From: Alphaproteobacteria bacterium
GTDB lineage: Bacteria; Pseudomonadota; Alphaproteobacteria; Sphingomonadales; Sphingomonadaceae
Direction of reading: 5' to 3'
Length of the DNA stretch: 12,434 nt
Assembly: GCA_028293055.1 (NCBI GenBank)
Contig: JAQGLD010000160.1
Coordinates: 1 to 12,434, forward strand
Position 1 is the stretch's first letter. Each line of letters begins with the position of its first letter. Below are positions 1-7,333 of the stretch, piece by piece. The notes beneath the pieces were generated by a model, which saw nothing but the letters and a program-made list of their open reading frames with translations, did no database searches and was not told the origin of the DNA. The position numbers were made by a program, and so were the translations under genes.

Positions 1-1890
1 GCGCTGCTCGAAGCCTTTCGCCAGGTCCCGCGCGAGTCGTTCGTGCAAGAGGCGCTGCGCTCGTTCGCCTATGAGGACGGGCCGCTGCCCATCGAGGCCG
101 ATCAGACCATCTTGCAGCCCTATATCGTTGCCCTGATGATCGAGGCCGCCGAAATCCGCCCCGGGGATCGAGTGCTCGAGATCGGCGCGGGTTCGGGCTA
201 TGCCGCCGCTTTGATGAGCCGGATCGCAGGTGCGGTCGTCGCGATCGAGCGACACCGCGATCTTGTCGCGCTCGCCCGTCAGAGGATGGAACGGCTCGGC
301 TATGCCAATGTCCGGATCGTCGAGGGCGACGGCAGCAGGGGCCTGCCCGAGGAAGCGCCGTTCGACGCCATCATCGCATCGGCGAGCGGCAGCCACGTGC
401 CCGAAATGCTGACCCGGCAACTGGCCTCGGGCGGGACCCTGGTCATGCCGATCGGCGAGCCCAACTCGGTCCAGAAGCTGGTCAAGGTCACCCGCATCGG
501 CGAGGACGATTTCGAGCGCGTGGAGCTCTGCTCGGTCCGCTTCGTGCCGTTGATCGGAGCCCATGCATGGGCCGACGAGGCCAAGGGAAGCAAGCCGCTG
601 CCGGCATTGATCGCGGCAGCCGCAGAGCCGCTTCCAGCGCTTGACGATCCCGGCTTCGGCGCCCTGTTCGATCGCTTCGCCGATGCCCGGGTGGTGATGC
701 TCGGCGAGGCCAGCCACGGAACCAGCGAATTTTATCGCGCCCGCGCCGCGATCTCGCGCCGGCTGATCGAGGAGCATGGCTTCGACATCGTCGCGGTCGA
801 GGCAGACTGGCCCGACGCCGCGCATATCGACCGCTATGTTCGCCATCGGCCGCATCGGGCCGGCGAGGAGACGGCTTTCCAGCGCTTCCCGACCTGGATG
901 TGGCGCAACCGCGAGGTCGATTCCTTCATCCGCTGGCTTCGCGGCCACAATCATAGCCTCGCCGCGCGGGACATGGCCGGCTTCTACGGGCTCGATCTCT
1001 ACAATCTCGGTGCCTCGATACGCGCGGTCATCGACTATCTCGACGACCGAGATCCCGAGGCGGCGAAGGTGGCGCGGCAGCGTTACGGCTGCCTCCAGCC
1101 GTGGAGCCGGGACCCGGCCGCCTATGGCCGGATGGCGATTACCGAAGGCTATGGACGCTGCGAGACCGGAGTCGTCGCGATGCTCCGCGATCTCCACGAG
1201 CGAAAGCTCGATTATCTCCTTGCCGACGGCGACGAATGGCTCGACGCCGCGTCCAACGCCCACTTGGTCAAGAATGCGGAGCGCTATTACCGGGTGATGT
1301 ATTATGGCTCGGCGGACAGCTGGAATCTGCGCGACACCCACATGTTCGAGACCTTGTGCCAGCTGCTCGATGCCCGGGGGCCGGATTCGAAGGCGATCGT
1401 CTGGGCCCATAACAGCCATATCGGGAATGCCGCCCACACCGAGATGGGCCAGGGGCGCGAAGAGCTCAATATCGGCCAGCTGGTCAAGGAAAGGTTCGGC
1501 GAGAAGAGCCGCCTGATCGGATTCGGAACGCACAAGGGGACGGTCGCCGCCGCCGACGATTGGGACGAGCCGATGGAGGTGAAGACCGTGCGGCCTTCGC
1601 TGCCCGACAGCTACGAGCAAGCCTGCCACGAAAGCGGAGTACAGCGCTTCCTTCTCGACCTGCGTCACGGCGTGAACGTGGAGGTTGCCGAAGCCCTGCT
1701 CGAGCCGCGACTCGAGCGCTACATCGGAGTCATCTACCGGCCGGAGACAGAGCGCTGGAGCCATTATTCGCAGGCGGAGCTCAGCAACCAGTTCGACGCC
1801 TGGGTCTGGTTCGACGAGACCGAGGCGGTGACTCCCCTGCCGGTCGAGCCGGTCGCCGGCGACGACGAGACTTATCCGTTCGGCTTGTGA
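1..1890 (+). CDS. Protein-L-isoaspartate O-methyltransferase / erythromycin-esterase-like fusion (5' partial)
   Basis: The reading frame is open from base 1, and its first codons already look like the PCMT N-terminus (AFRQVPRESFV), so the true start lies left of the window; the GTG at 43 is internal. 629 residues are visible. Residues about 1-185 form a SAM-dependent isoaspartyl methyltransferase, with motif I VLEIGAGSGY at about 58-67 and the typical QTILQPYIVA segment. This family repairs damaged Asp/Asn residues in proteins. Residues about 210-600 match the erythromycin esterase superfamily: GEASHGT with E236 and H239, EADWPDA with E267, and VWAHNSH with H470. These are the expected catalytic positions of the Ere fold. 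There is no signal peptide in the visible part. Most members of this superfamily in environmental bacteria have no shown macrolide activity, so resistance should not be inferred. The secreted-protein gene follows 98 bases later. Confidence 0.9.
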   Translation, partial: ALLEAFRQVPRESFVQEALRSFAYEDGPLPIEADQTILQPYIVALMIEAAEIRPGDRVLEIGAGSGYAAALMSRIAGAVVAIERHRDLVALARQRMERLGYANVRIVEGDGSRGLPEEAPFDAIIASASGSHVPEMLTRQLASGGTLVMPIGEPNSVQKLVKVTRIGEDDFERVELCSVRFVPLIGAHAWADEAKGSKPLPALIAAAAEPLPALDDPGFGALFDRFADARVVMLGEASHGTSEFYRARAAISRRLIEEHGFDIVAVEADWPDAAHIDRYVRHRPHRAGEETAFQRFPTWMWRNREVDSFIRWLRGHNHSLAARDMAGFYGLDLYNLGASIRAVIDYLDDRDPEAAKVARQRYGCLQPWSRDPAAYGRMAITEGYGRCETGVVAMLRDLHERKLDYLLADGDEWLDAASNAHLVKNAERYYRVMYYGSADSWNLRDTHMFETLCQLLDARGPDSKAIVWAHNSHIGNAAHTEMGQGREELNIGQLVKERFGEKSRLIGFGTHKGTVAAADDWDEPMEVKTVRPSLPDSYEQACHESGVQRFLLDLRHGVNVEVAEALLEPRLERYIGVIYRPETERWSHYSQAELSNQFDAWVWFDETEAVTPLPVEPVAGDDETYPFGL

Positions 1891-1957
1891 GGTGGGGGAC
1901 GATACTTGTTCCGCCTCGCCATTCGAGCGGGTCAGCTTGGGTTAAGCCGGGAAGGCG

Positions 1958-1973
1958 CAAGAGCGGGCTCTTG
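1958..1973 (+). repeat. Short inverted repeat before the secreted-protein gene
   Basis: CAAGAG-CGGG-CTCTTG is a perfect six-base-pair hairpin lying directly before the AAAGGA ribosome-binding site of the gene at 1989. There is no T-tract, so a terminator is unlikely. It could modulate translation or be chance. Confidence 0.3.
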
Positions 1974-1988
1974 AAAAGGAATCACGAG

Positions 1989-2387
1989 ATGCGGAATTTT
2001 CTCCTCACCCTTGGTGCGCTGGTCGTAGCCACGAGTCCTGCGTTGGCCGCCAAGCCTTTCGACGGCGAGGCCGAGCTCGCCAAGGCGGTCGCGGGACGAG
2101 TCGCGGGGCCGCCGGTCCATTGCGTCAACCTGCGCGACGTGCGGTCCAGCCATATCATCGACCATACTGCGATCGTCTACGACATGGGTGGAACGGTCTA
2201 TGTGAACCGCCCGCGGTCGGGCCGCGAGTCGCTCGATCAGTGGGACACTCTGGTGACAAAGACCTTCTCTTCGGATCTGTGCGACATCGATGTGGTCCAG
2301 CTCTACGATTCCGGCTCGCGCATGCAGACCGGTATCGTCTTCCTGGGCGACTTCGTCCCCTACAAGAGGGCGCCCAAGGCGGACTGA
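1989..2387 (+). CDS. Small secreted protein of unknown function
   Basis: This is a 132-residue protein. The ATG at 1989 is chosen because AAAGGA sits eight bases upstream and because it opens a clear signal peptide: MRN, a hydrophobic core LLTLGALVV, and ATSPALA with cleavage before AK at about residue 20. The mature part is about 112 residues and contains only two cysteines, in HCVNLRD and SDLCDID, which could form one disulfide in the periplasm. I recognise no named domain. The sequence resembles short conserved exported proteins annotated as hypothetical in sphingomonads, but that is from memory. The frame stays open far upstream of this ATG, antisense-like and overlapping the esterase gene; that part has no family signature. 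Confidence 0.8.
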   Translation: MRNFLLTLGALVVATSPALAAKPFDGEAELAKAVAGRVAGPPVHCVNLRDVRSSHIIDHTAIVYDMGGTVYVNRPRSGRESLDQWDTLVTKTFSSDLCDIDVVQLYDSGSRMQTGIVFLGDFVPYKRAPKAD

Positions 2388-2410
2388 CCGCCTCGATTTC
2401 GCGACCTCGA

Positions 2411-2437
2411 CGGCCGGCTATCTCGATGGGCCGGCCG
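2411..2437. terminator. Hairpin between convergent genes
   Basis: CGGCCGGC (2411-2418) and GCCGGCCG (2430-2437) form a perfect eight-base-pair stem with an 11-base loop. It lies in the 52-base gap between the plus-strand secreted protein and the minus-strand membrane protein, so it could end transcripts from both sides. Neither side has a T-tract, so it is a weak or atypical intrinsic terminator. Confidence 0.4.
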
Positions 2438-2439
2438 GT

Positions 2440-2694
2440 TCACGTCATCAGGGCGTAGACGGTGGTGAAGCTGAACATGATCAGCCCGAATGCCATCATC
2501 ATCGTTCCGAAGATGATCATCGCATAATGTAGCGGATCCTCCTCGCCGCGATCCGACCTCAGCGGCGCCAGGCCGCGTCGCTCGCGCAAGGCGTCGAGCC
2601 AGAGACGGACCAGCCGCTGCCGAAAGGCGAGGTGCAGTCCGATCACGACCAGCAATGTCGCGAGCAGATCGACCAGAATGACATGCGTGGACAT
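2440..2694 (-). CDS. Small two-helix inner-membrane protein, unknown function
   Basis: This is an 84-residue protein with two strongly hydrophobic stretches: residues about 4-24 (VILVDLLATLLVVIGLHLAF) and about 59-81 (a Met/Phe-rich segment around IIFGTMMMAFGLIMFSF). A basic/acidic loop rich in Arg and Glu joins them (RQRLVRLWLDALRERRG). This pattern predicts a hairpin membrane protein. No catalytic motif or family is recognised. The ATG at 2694 has no strong Shine-Dalgarno match. It lies 49 bases after the msrB stop on the same strand, so it may be the last gene of that operon. Base composition matches its neighbours. Confidence 0.65.
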   Translation of the reverse strand: MSTHVILVDLLATLLVVIGLHLAFRQRLVRLWLDALRERRGLAPLRSDRGEEDPLHYAMIIFGTMMMAFGLIMFSFTTVYALMT

Positions 2695-2743
2695 TAGGGC
2701 CAGGTCGATCCCTGGGGCCTGGGGCCTGCCGCCAGGATACCGG

Positions 2744-3208
2744 TCAGTCCCCGCTCTCGGTGTGCTGCTCGGCCTCGCGCTCGTCCTCGAAGAAGGTCAT
2801 AGCAACCGAATTGAGGCAGTAGCGAAGCCCGGTCGGCGGCGGCCCGTCCGGGAAGACGTGGCCGAGATGGGAATCGCACCGAGCGCAGCGAATCTCGGTG
2901 CGCACCATGCCGTAGCTGCTGTCGACGATCTCGCGGATATGGTCCGGATCGAACGGCTCGGTGAAGCTCGGCCACCCGGTGCCGCTCTCGAACTTCTGGT
3001 TCGAGCGATAGAGCGGAAGCCCGCACAGCCGGCACGCATAGATTCCGTCCTGCTTGTTGTTGAGCAGGGTCCCGCAAAAGGCGCGCTCGGTGCCGTGATC
3101 GAGCAGGACCTGCCGTTCCTCCGCGGTCAGGCCCGCCGCAAGCTCTTCCCGGCGCGCCTCGCTCAGCGGTTCGATGTCGTAGCCGGAACGGGACAAGGTC
3201 GTGGTCAT
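2744..3208 (-). CDS. msrB: Peptide-methionine (R)-S-oxide reductase MsrB
   Basis: This is a 154-residue protein that reduces methionine-R-sulfoxide in oxidised proteins back to methionine, normally with thioredoxin. The structural zinc site is present as two CxxC pairs, C59/C62 (CRLC) and C108/C111 (CARC). The family core follows: SGTGWPSF (about 75-82), [10 protein letters not shown] (about 114-123), and the catalytic cysteine C131 in RYCLNS, where most homologues have RYCINS. It is full length, with no signal peptide, so it should be cytoplasmic. The start at 3208 gives the MsrB N-terminus [11 protein letters not shown] with GGAG a few bases upstream; the frame stays open further upstream but without homology. 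It sits in a minus-strand gene run between an unknown protein (71 bases upstream) and a small membrane protein. Confidence 0.96.
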   Translation of the reverse strand: MTTTLSRSGYDIEPLSEARREELAAGLTAEERQVLLDHGTERAFCGTLLNNKQDGIYACRLCGLPLYRSNQKFESGTGWPSFTEPFDPDHIREIVDSSYGMVRTEIRCARCDSHLGHVFPDGPPPTGLRYCLNSVAMTFFEDEREAEQHTESGD

Positions 3209-3279
3209 GGAGGGCTCCTCGGCGGGCAAGCGTCGAGGACCTAGATCGGGAATGGCACGGGGATTGGCAAGACCGTGCG

Positions 3280-4239
3280 TCAGTCGCCGTACGCTCCGAT
3301 CAGATCGCGTCGCGACCAGGCGATGGAATAGTCGGTCGGCACATAGGTCCCGTCCTTGTAGCGGTTGCGGCGCTCGGCCGAGGTGGCGAGAGCGTTGGCG
3401 ATCGCAGCTTCGTTGCTTCCGATCCGGAACCGGAAGGCGCCGCGCCCGATCTGCAGGTCCTGTGCGAAGGCGATCCGAGGGCTGACCTGCTGGATCGCCG
3501 GATCGTAGAACCAGGCGGTGCCGAACACGCCCTTGGCCTCCGGCAAAGCCGGCAGCGCCAGCGCGGCCAGGCGCAGCGCCTCGCCCCAGCCCGCTTCGTT
3601 CCAATAGGTCCGCGCGACCGGATCGTGGGTATGGCCCTCAAGCCAGGGACGGCGGCCGCCGCAACGGCCGAAGACATGGAAAGCGGCTCCCGCGCCACCG
3701 CGGAGCACATCGCGGGCCGACAGGCCCGAATGCGGCCACCAGATTTGGGCGAAGGCCGGAAGCATCACCACCCGCGCCAACCAGAGATCCTTGAGAAAGG
3801 AGTCCTTGTCGAGATCGGCAAACGCCACATCGCGCCCGATCTGGTCGAGGAGCCGGTGGAAGGCGTCGCCATAATGGAGCGCGAATTCGGAATCGAGGCC
3901 GCTTCGGGCGAACACGGCCTCGAACCGGTCGATGTGCCAGAGCAAGAGTGCGCACAGCCATGGCGCGCGCAGCGCCTCGGGCAGTCCGGCCGGCAGCGCG
4001 GCGGCCTCGTCGGGCACCTCATTATATCTGAACACGCTTGAGCGCGGCCCGTGCGCCGCCTCGAACCGATCGAAGGGCAGGCCGGCTATCGCCTCCTGCA
4101 GGCCCGGATGGGCGCCCAGCAAGGCCTCGGTCGCCGGCTGCAGCCGCGGCCGCCACGGCTGCCGACCCCGCCAGGAAGGAAACAGGCTTTCGGCCGGAAC
4201 TGCCTTTTCGATCGCTTCTACCCGCATCTCGATCCCCAT
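3280..4239 (-). CDS. Conserved-looking protein of unknown function
   Basis: This is a 319-residue soluble protein with no signal peptide and no clear membrane helix. I do not recognise its family. It is rich in Trp, Phe and Ala, with several compact motif-like stretches: [11 protein letters not shown] and [19 protein letters not shown] near the middle, and [13 protein letters not shown]-like [12 protein letters not shown], and [11 protein letters not shown] towards the C-terminus. The last 40 residues ([21 protein letters not shown]) look ordered. ATG 4239 begins the longest frame, but ATG 4227 (MRVEAIEK) has a better spaced GGGGA and may be the real start. The gene follows the polysaccharide deacetylase stop by 42 bases, so co-transcription and a related role in surface polysaccharide or lipid metabolism is possible. 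Codon use matches its neighbours, and the opposite-strand frames are shadows. Confidence 0.8.
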   Translation of the reverse strand: MGIEMRVEAIEKAVPAESLFPSWRGRQPWRPRLQPATEALLGAHPGLQEAIAGLPFDRFEAAHGPRSSVFRYNEVPDEAAALPAGLPEALRAPWLCALLLWHIDRFEAVFARSGLDSEFALHYGDAFHRLLDQIGRDVAFADLDKDSFLKDLWLARVVMLPAFAQIWWPHSGLSARDVLRGGAGAAFHVFGRCGGRRPWLEGHTHDPVARTYWNEAGWGEALRLAALALPALPEAKGVFGTAWFYDPAIQQVSPRIAFAQDLQIGRGAFRFRIGSNEAAIANALATSAERRNRYKDGTYVPTDYSIAWSRRDLIGAYGD

Positions 4240-4281
4240 ATCGTCCAGTCCCCGCTGCGCGCCTGCCGCGATGCGCCTCGC

Positions 4282-5238
4282 TCAGGCCGCCATCAGCCTT
4301 CGGATCGGCCCCGTGAAATGGAGCGCGCCAGCCAGATAGGCATCGAACTCGATGTCGCTGACCCGCGGGCCGTCGAGCAGCCGCCGAAGGGTGAACGGAT
4401 CCGCTCCGGGCCGGTTCAGCCCCTCCGTGACAAGGGTCGCCGAACGGACCCCGCTCGCCGCGAGCAGGCGCGGGGCGTCGGGGTGGAAGCTACCGCTCGG
4501 ATAGCAGAAATGGACCAGCTCGGCGCCCGCCGCTTCGGCAAGGAAGGCGCGATTCTCCGCGATCTCCGCGGCGAGCCTGTCGATCTCGCGGTCGACATGA
4601 ATGTGGCGATGGGTGTGGAGCTGGATATCGAGTCCGCGATGGCGCGCCTCGGCAAGCTCGTCGGGCGACATGATGTTGAACTGCCGGGTCTCGAGCCAGT
4701 CCTCGGCCACGCCAAGGCACGCGCCGAGCCGCTTGAGCGCAAGCAGACGGTCCTCGACGGGAAGACGCTCGATCTCCGCTGTGGCGAGCGCGGCGTCGGC
4801 CCCTGAGCGGCCGGCGACCGCGCACAGATAGTGCGCAACGACATTGACCACCGGCAGCGCTCGGCCCGAATACCAGGTCGTCGCATAAAGCGTGGCCGGA
4901 AGGTCGAGCGCTTCGAGCACCGGCAGCATGTGGGTGAAGGTCGACGTCCAGCCGTCGTCGATCGTGATCGCGACTGCAGACCCTGGAAGCTTGCCCTCGC
5001 CGAGGAGCTCGACCGCCTCGCCGAGCGGCAGGACCGGGCAGCCGGATCGCTTGAGCCGCTCCATGCGGCGCTCGAACTGCTCGGGCATGATGAAGGTGCA
5101 GTCGCCGAACGCTTTGCCGGGAGTCACCCAAAGGCCGTGATAGCCCAAGATCCGCAAATGGCCGGCGGTCGCGAGTCGCGCGGCCTCGAACAGTCCGGTC
5201 GAACGGCTCAGCTTCAGCACATTCTGCTTCAGAGTCAT
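4282..5238 (-). CDS. Polysaccharide deacetylase (CE4 / NodB-like)
   Basis: This is a 318-residue member of carbohydrate esterase family 4, metal-dependent enzymes that remove N- or O-acetyl groups from polysaccharides. Motif 1 is TIDDGW with the base/metal pair D94-D95 (most relatives have TFDDG). Motif 2 is HTHRH with metal ligands H208 and H212. Motif 3 is present as FCYPSG. An early LGYHG segment is typical of the PgaB/xylanase-like branch. An insert of about 75 residues lies between motifs 1 and 2. No signal peptide is evident, so the substrate may be a cytoplasmic or lipid-linked glycan. ATG 5238 is chosen over the upstream ATG at 5349 because GGGGAAG lies just before it and residues before it look non-coding. 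It begins a minus-strand run with the unknown 319-residue protein. The true substrate cannot be told from sequence. Confidence 0.9.
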   Translation of the reverse strand: MTLKQNVLKLSRSTGLFEAARLATAGHLRILGYHGLWVTPGKAFGDCTFIMPEQFERRMERLKRSGCPVLPLGEAVELLGEGKLPGSAVAITIDDGWTSTFTHMLPVLEALDLPATLYATTWYSGRALPVVNVVAHYLCAVAGRSGADAALATAEIERLPVEDRLLALKRLGACLGVAEDWLETRQFNIMSPDELAEARHRGLDIQLHTHRHIHVDREIDRLAAEIAENRAFLAEAAGAELVHFCYPSGSFHPDAPRLLAASGVRSATLVTEGLNRPGADPFTLRRLLDGPRVSDIEFDAYLAGALHFTGPIRRLMAA

Positions 5239-5336
5239 GCAGCTTCCCCGGCCAACGGGTCGCAATAAGGGAAAGACGGTTAAGGCTTGCTCAACGGCGC
5301 AGCCGCCTCGTCCCGGCGCTTCGCCACCCAACCCCC

Positions 5337-5361
5337 GGAACGCAATCACGGCGCGACGGTT
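5337..5361 (+). promoter_or_regulatory. EcfG-type general-stress promoter for the csbD-like gene
   Basis: GGAAC (5337-5341), 16 bases, then GGTT (5358-5361). This fits the alphaproteobacterial EcfG/SigT consensus GGAAC-N16/17-GTT. It lies 27 bases before the ATG, giving a leader of roughly 20 bases that still contains the AGGAGA site. A second copy of the same arrangement occurs at 11826. Confidence 0.75.
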
Positions 5362-5388
5362 CTACCCTTCAACATGAGGAGATGAGAC

Positions 5389-5556
5389 ATGGGTGAGTTC
5401 ACGGATCGCGTCAAAGGCGCCGCCAACCAGGTCGCCGGCAACATCAAGCAGGAGAGCGCCAATCCTGAGACTCGCGACGAAGGCGCGGCCCAGGAAGTGA
5501 AGGGCGAGGCCCAGGAGCTCAAGGGCAAGGTGAAGGGCGTCGTCAACGACCTCTGA
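5389..5556 (+). CDS. CsbD-family stress protein (short)
   Basis: This is a 55-residue, highly charged, cysteine-free protein with the CsbD pattern: MGEFTDRVKGAANQVAGNIK, then alternating EVKGEAQELKGKVKG. CsbD-like proteins are small hydrophilic proteins induced by general stress regulons; their molecular role is unknown. AGGAGA at 5377-5382 lies six bases before the ATG. Its EcfG-type promoter and its own terminator make it a monocistronic stress gene. It lies divergent from the polysaccharide deacetylase and convergent with the ThDP enzyme. A three-codon frame (ATG AGG AGA TGA, 5374-5385) overlaps its ribosome-binding site but is probably meaningless. Confidence 0.92.
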   Translation: MGEFTDRVKGAANQVAGNIKQESANPETRDEGAAQEVKGEAQELKGKVKGVVNDL

Positions 5557-5578
5557 ATCTTGCGAGACTTATGCGAGG

Positions 5579-5612
5579 ACCGCCGCCGGGAAACCGGCGG
5601 CGGTTTCGTTTT
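5579..5612 (+). terminator. Rho-independent terminator after the csbD-like gene
   Basis: An 11-base-pair, almost all G-C stem (5579-5589 with 5594-5604) is closed by a GAAA tetraloop and followed by TTTCGTTTT. It starts 23 bases after the stop codon. The T-tract is on the plus side only, so it serves the csbD-like gene and not clearly the convergent ThDP gene. Confidence 0.93.
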
Positions 5613-5636
5613 GGCGTTACTTCATCACGGATTGAA

Positions 5637-7295
5637 CTACGGCTTCGCCTTCTCGCGCAGGCCGCTGATCGTCAGACCGGGCGTGATCTGCTCGAGGTCG
5701 GTCTTGAGGTGGAGCAGGGTCACCCCGGTCTGCGCCATTGCGCGCTGCAGCGCGGGGCCGAACTGGTCGGTCGTCTCGACCGTCTCCGCCCAGGCCCCAT
5801 AAGCGCGGGCGAGGGCCGCGAAATCGGGGTTGGCCAGTGCGGTCCCGGAGACCCGGCCCGGATATTCGCGCTCCTGGTGCATCCGGATCGTGCCGTAGCC
5901 CCCATTGTCGATCACCAGCACCATCAATTGCGCGCGATGCTGGATCGCGGTGGCGAGCTCCTGGCCGTTCATCAGGAAATCGCCGTCGCCGGCGGGGGCG
6001 ATCACCTGGCGGCCCGGGAAACGCAGAGCCGCCGCCACTGCGGCTGGCACGCCATAGCCCATCGCGCCGTTGGTCGGCGCGAGCTGCGAGGGGAAGGGGC
6101 CGTAACGCCAGTAGCGGTGGAACCAGGCGGAGAAATTGCCGGCACCGTTGCACACGATCGTGTCGGCGGGCAGTGCCTCTCGGAGGCTGGTCACCACCTG
6201 GCCGAGGTCGAGCCGGGCCTCGCGCGGCCTGGGGCTCGACCATTCGAGCCATTCGCGATGCGCCTCGGCGCCGGTCGAGAAGGAAATCACCTCCTGCTCC
6301 CAGCTCGCCGCCAGCTCGGCGAACTCGCGCATGTCGGCGCAGATCGGCAGGTCGGTGCGGTAGACCCGGCCGAGCTCATCCGGATCGGGGTGGACATGGA
6401 TCAGCACCTGGCCGGGATGGTCCGGAGTGATCAAAGTATAGCCGTCCGTGGTCGCCTCTCCGAGCCGCGCTCCGACCACGAGCAGGAGATCGGCGTCCCT
6501 GATCCGCTGGACGAGCTTCGGATTGGGGCCGTAGCCCAGATTGCCGGCATAGACCGGGCTGCCGCTTGGGATCGCATCCTGGCGGCGGAAGGCGCAGGCG
6601 ACGGGAATCCCGCTCCATTCGGCGAACTCCGCGAAATATTGGGCGGCGGCGGCGTCCCAGCCGGCGCCGCCGACGATCGCGACCGGAGCGCAGGCATCTC
6701 CGAGCAGGCCCATCAGGGCGCTCATCGCCATCGCGCAGGCCGGCTGGACCGGCGGCACGACCCGCGGCCGGTCGACCGTCTCGGCCTGCTCGACCAGCAT
6801 GTCCTCCGGAAGCGCGAGGACGACCGGTCCGGGCCGCCCCGAAATCGCGGTCGAATAAGCACGGGCGACATATTCGGGGATGCGGGCCGGATCGTCGATC
6901 CGCGCGGCCCATTTGGCGATCGGGCGGAACATCGCAGCGAAATCGACCTCCTGGAACCCTTCGCGATCGCGCTGGCCGCGCGCGACATCGCCGATGAACA
7001 GGATCATCGGAGTGGAATCCTGGAAGGCGACATGGACTCCGATCGAGGCGTTGGTCGCACCCGGGCCGCGGGTGGCGAAAGCGATTCCCGGGCGCCCGGT
7101 CATCTTTCCGTCCGCCTCCGCCATGAACGATACTCCGCCCTCCTGGCGGCAGACGACCAGGTCGATCTGCGGCGTGTCGTGCAGAGCATCGAGCACGGCG
7201 AGGAAGCTTTCGCCCGGCACGGTAAAAATCCGGTCGCAGCCCTGGGCCACGAGATTGTCGACTAGGATGCGGCCGCCGCTGCGTGAAGTGGTCAT
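5637..7295 (-). CDS. Thiamine-diphosphate enzyme, acetolactate-synthase-like
   Basis: This is a 552-residue protein with the three-domain layout of the acetolactate synthase / benzoylformate decarboxylase superfamily. The N-terminal PYR domain carries the catalytic glutamate E52 in CRQEGG and the GPGATNA segment. The middle domain has the nucleotide-fold pattern AIVGGAGWD. The C-terminal PP domain has the ThDP/metal motif GDGDF starting at G436 and ending in DN at 463-464, followed by GGYGTIR. It probably joins or cleaves a 2-keto acid. It differs from housekeeping IlvB enough that I would not call it the branched-chain enzyme, and no small regulatory subunit gene is nearby. ATG 7295 gives the family N-terminus; the longer upstream frame overlaps bphP out of phase. 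It starts 38 bases after the bphP stop, so it may be co-transcribed with bphO-bphP. The substrate is unknown. Confidence 0.9.
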   Translation of the reverse strand: MTTSRSGGRILVDNLVAQGCDRIFTVPGESFLAVLDALHDTPQIDLVVCRQEGGVSFMAEADGKMTGRPGIAFATRGPGATNASIGVHVAFQDSTPMILFIGDVARGQRDREGFQEVDFAAMFRPIAKWAARIDDPARIPEYVARAYSTAISGRPGPVVLALPEDMLVEQAETVDRPRVVPPVQPACAMAMSALMGLLGDACAPVAIVGGAGWDAAAAQYFAEFAEWSGIPVACAFRRQDAIPSGSPVYAGNLGYGPNPKLVQRIRDADLLLVVGARLGEATTDGYTLITPDHPGQVLIHVHPDPDELGRVYRTDLPICADMREFAELAASWEQEVISFSTGAEAHREWLEWSSPRPREARLDLGQVVTSLREALPADTIVCNGAGNFSAWFHRYWRYGPFPSQLAPTNGAMGYGVPAAVAAALRFPGRQVIAPAGDGDFLMNGQELATAIQHRAQLMVLVIDNGGYGTIRMHQEREYPGRVSGTALANPDFAALARAYGAWAETVETTDQFGPALQRAMAQTGVTLLHLKTDLEQITPGLTISGLREKAKP

Positions 7296-7333
7296 GGCCT
7301 CGCCTAACTCGCCGGCCGGAGCGGGGGAAGCCC

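Noticed and set aside
1..1890. Macrolide resistance gene
   Set aside because: The domain belongs to the erythromycin esterase superfamily, but the chromosomal context and fusion to a repair enzyme give no support for clinical-type Ere activity.
5252..5290. Housekeeping promoter for the deacetylase (TTGAGC then CTTATT, minus strand)
   Set aside because: Spacing is 18-19 bases and the -10 box is poor; not distinguishable from chance.
5239..5349. Upstream ATG (5349) for the polysaccharide deacetylase
   Set aside because: The 37 extra residues show no family similarity and overlap the csbD promoter; ATG 5238 has a proper ribosome-binding site.
5374..5385. Three-codon leader frame ATG AGG AGA TGA before csbD
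   Set aside because: It merely contains the ribosome-binding site of csbD; no regulatory signature such as repeated rare codons or an attenuator stem.
5571..7265. Long plus-strand open frame (564 codons) opposite the ThDP enzyme
   Set aside because: Antisense shadow with no recognisable domain; it also begins inside the csbD terminator.
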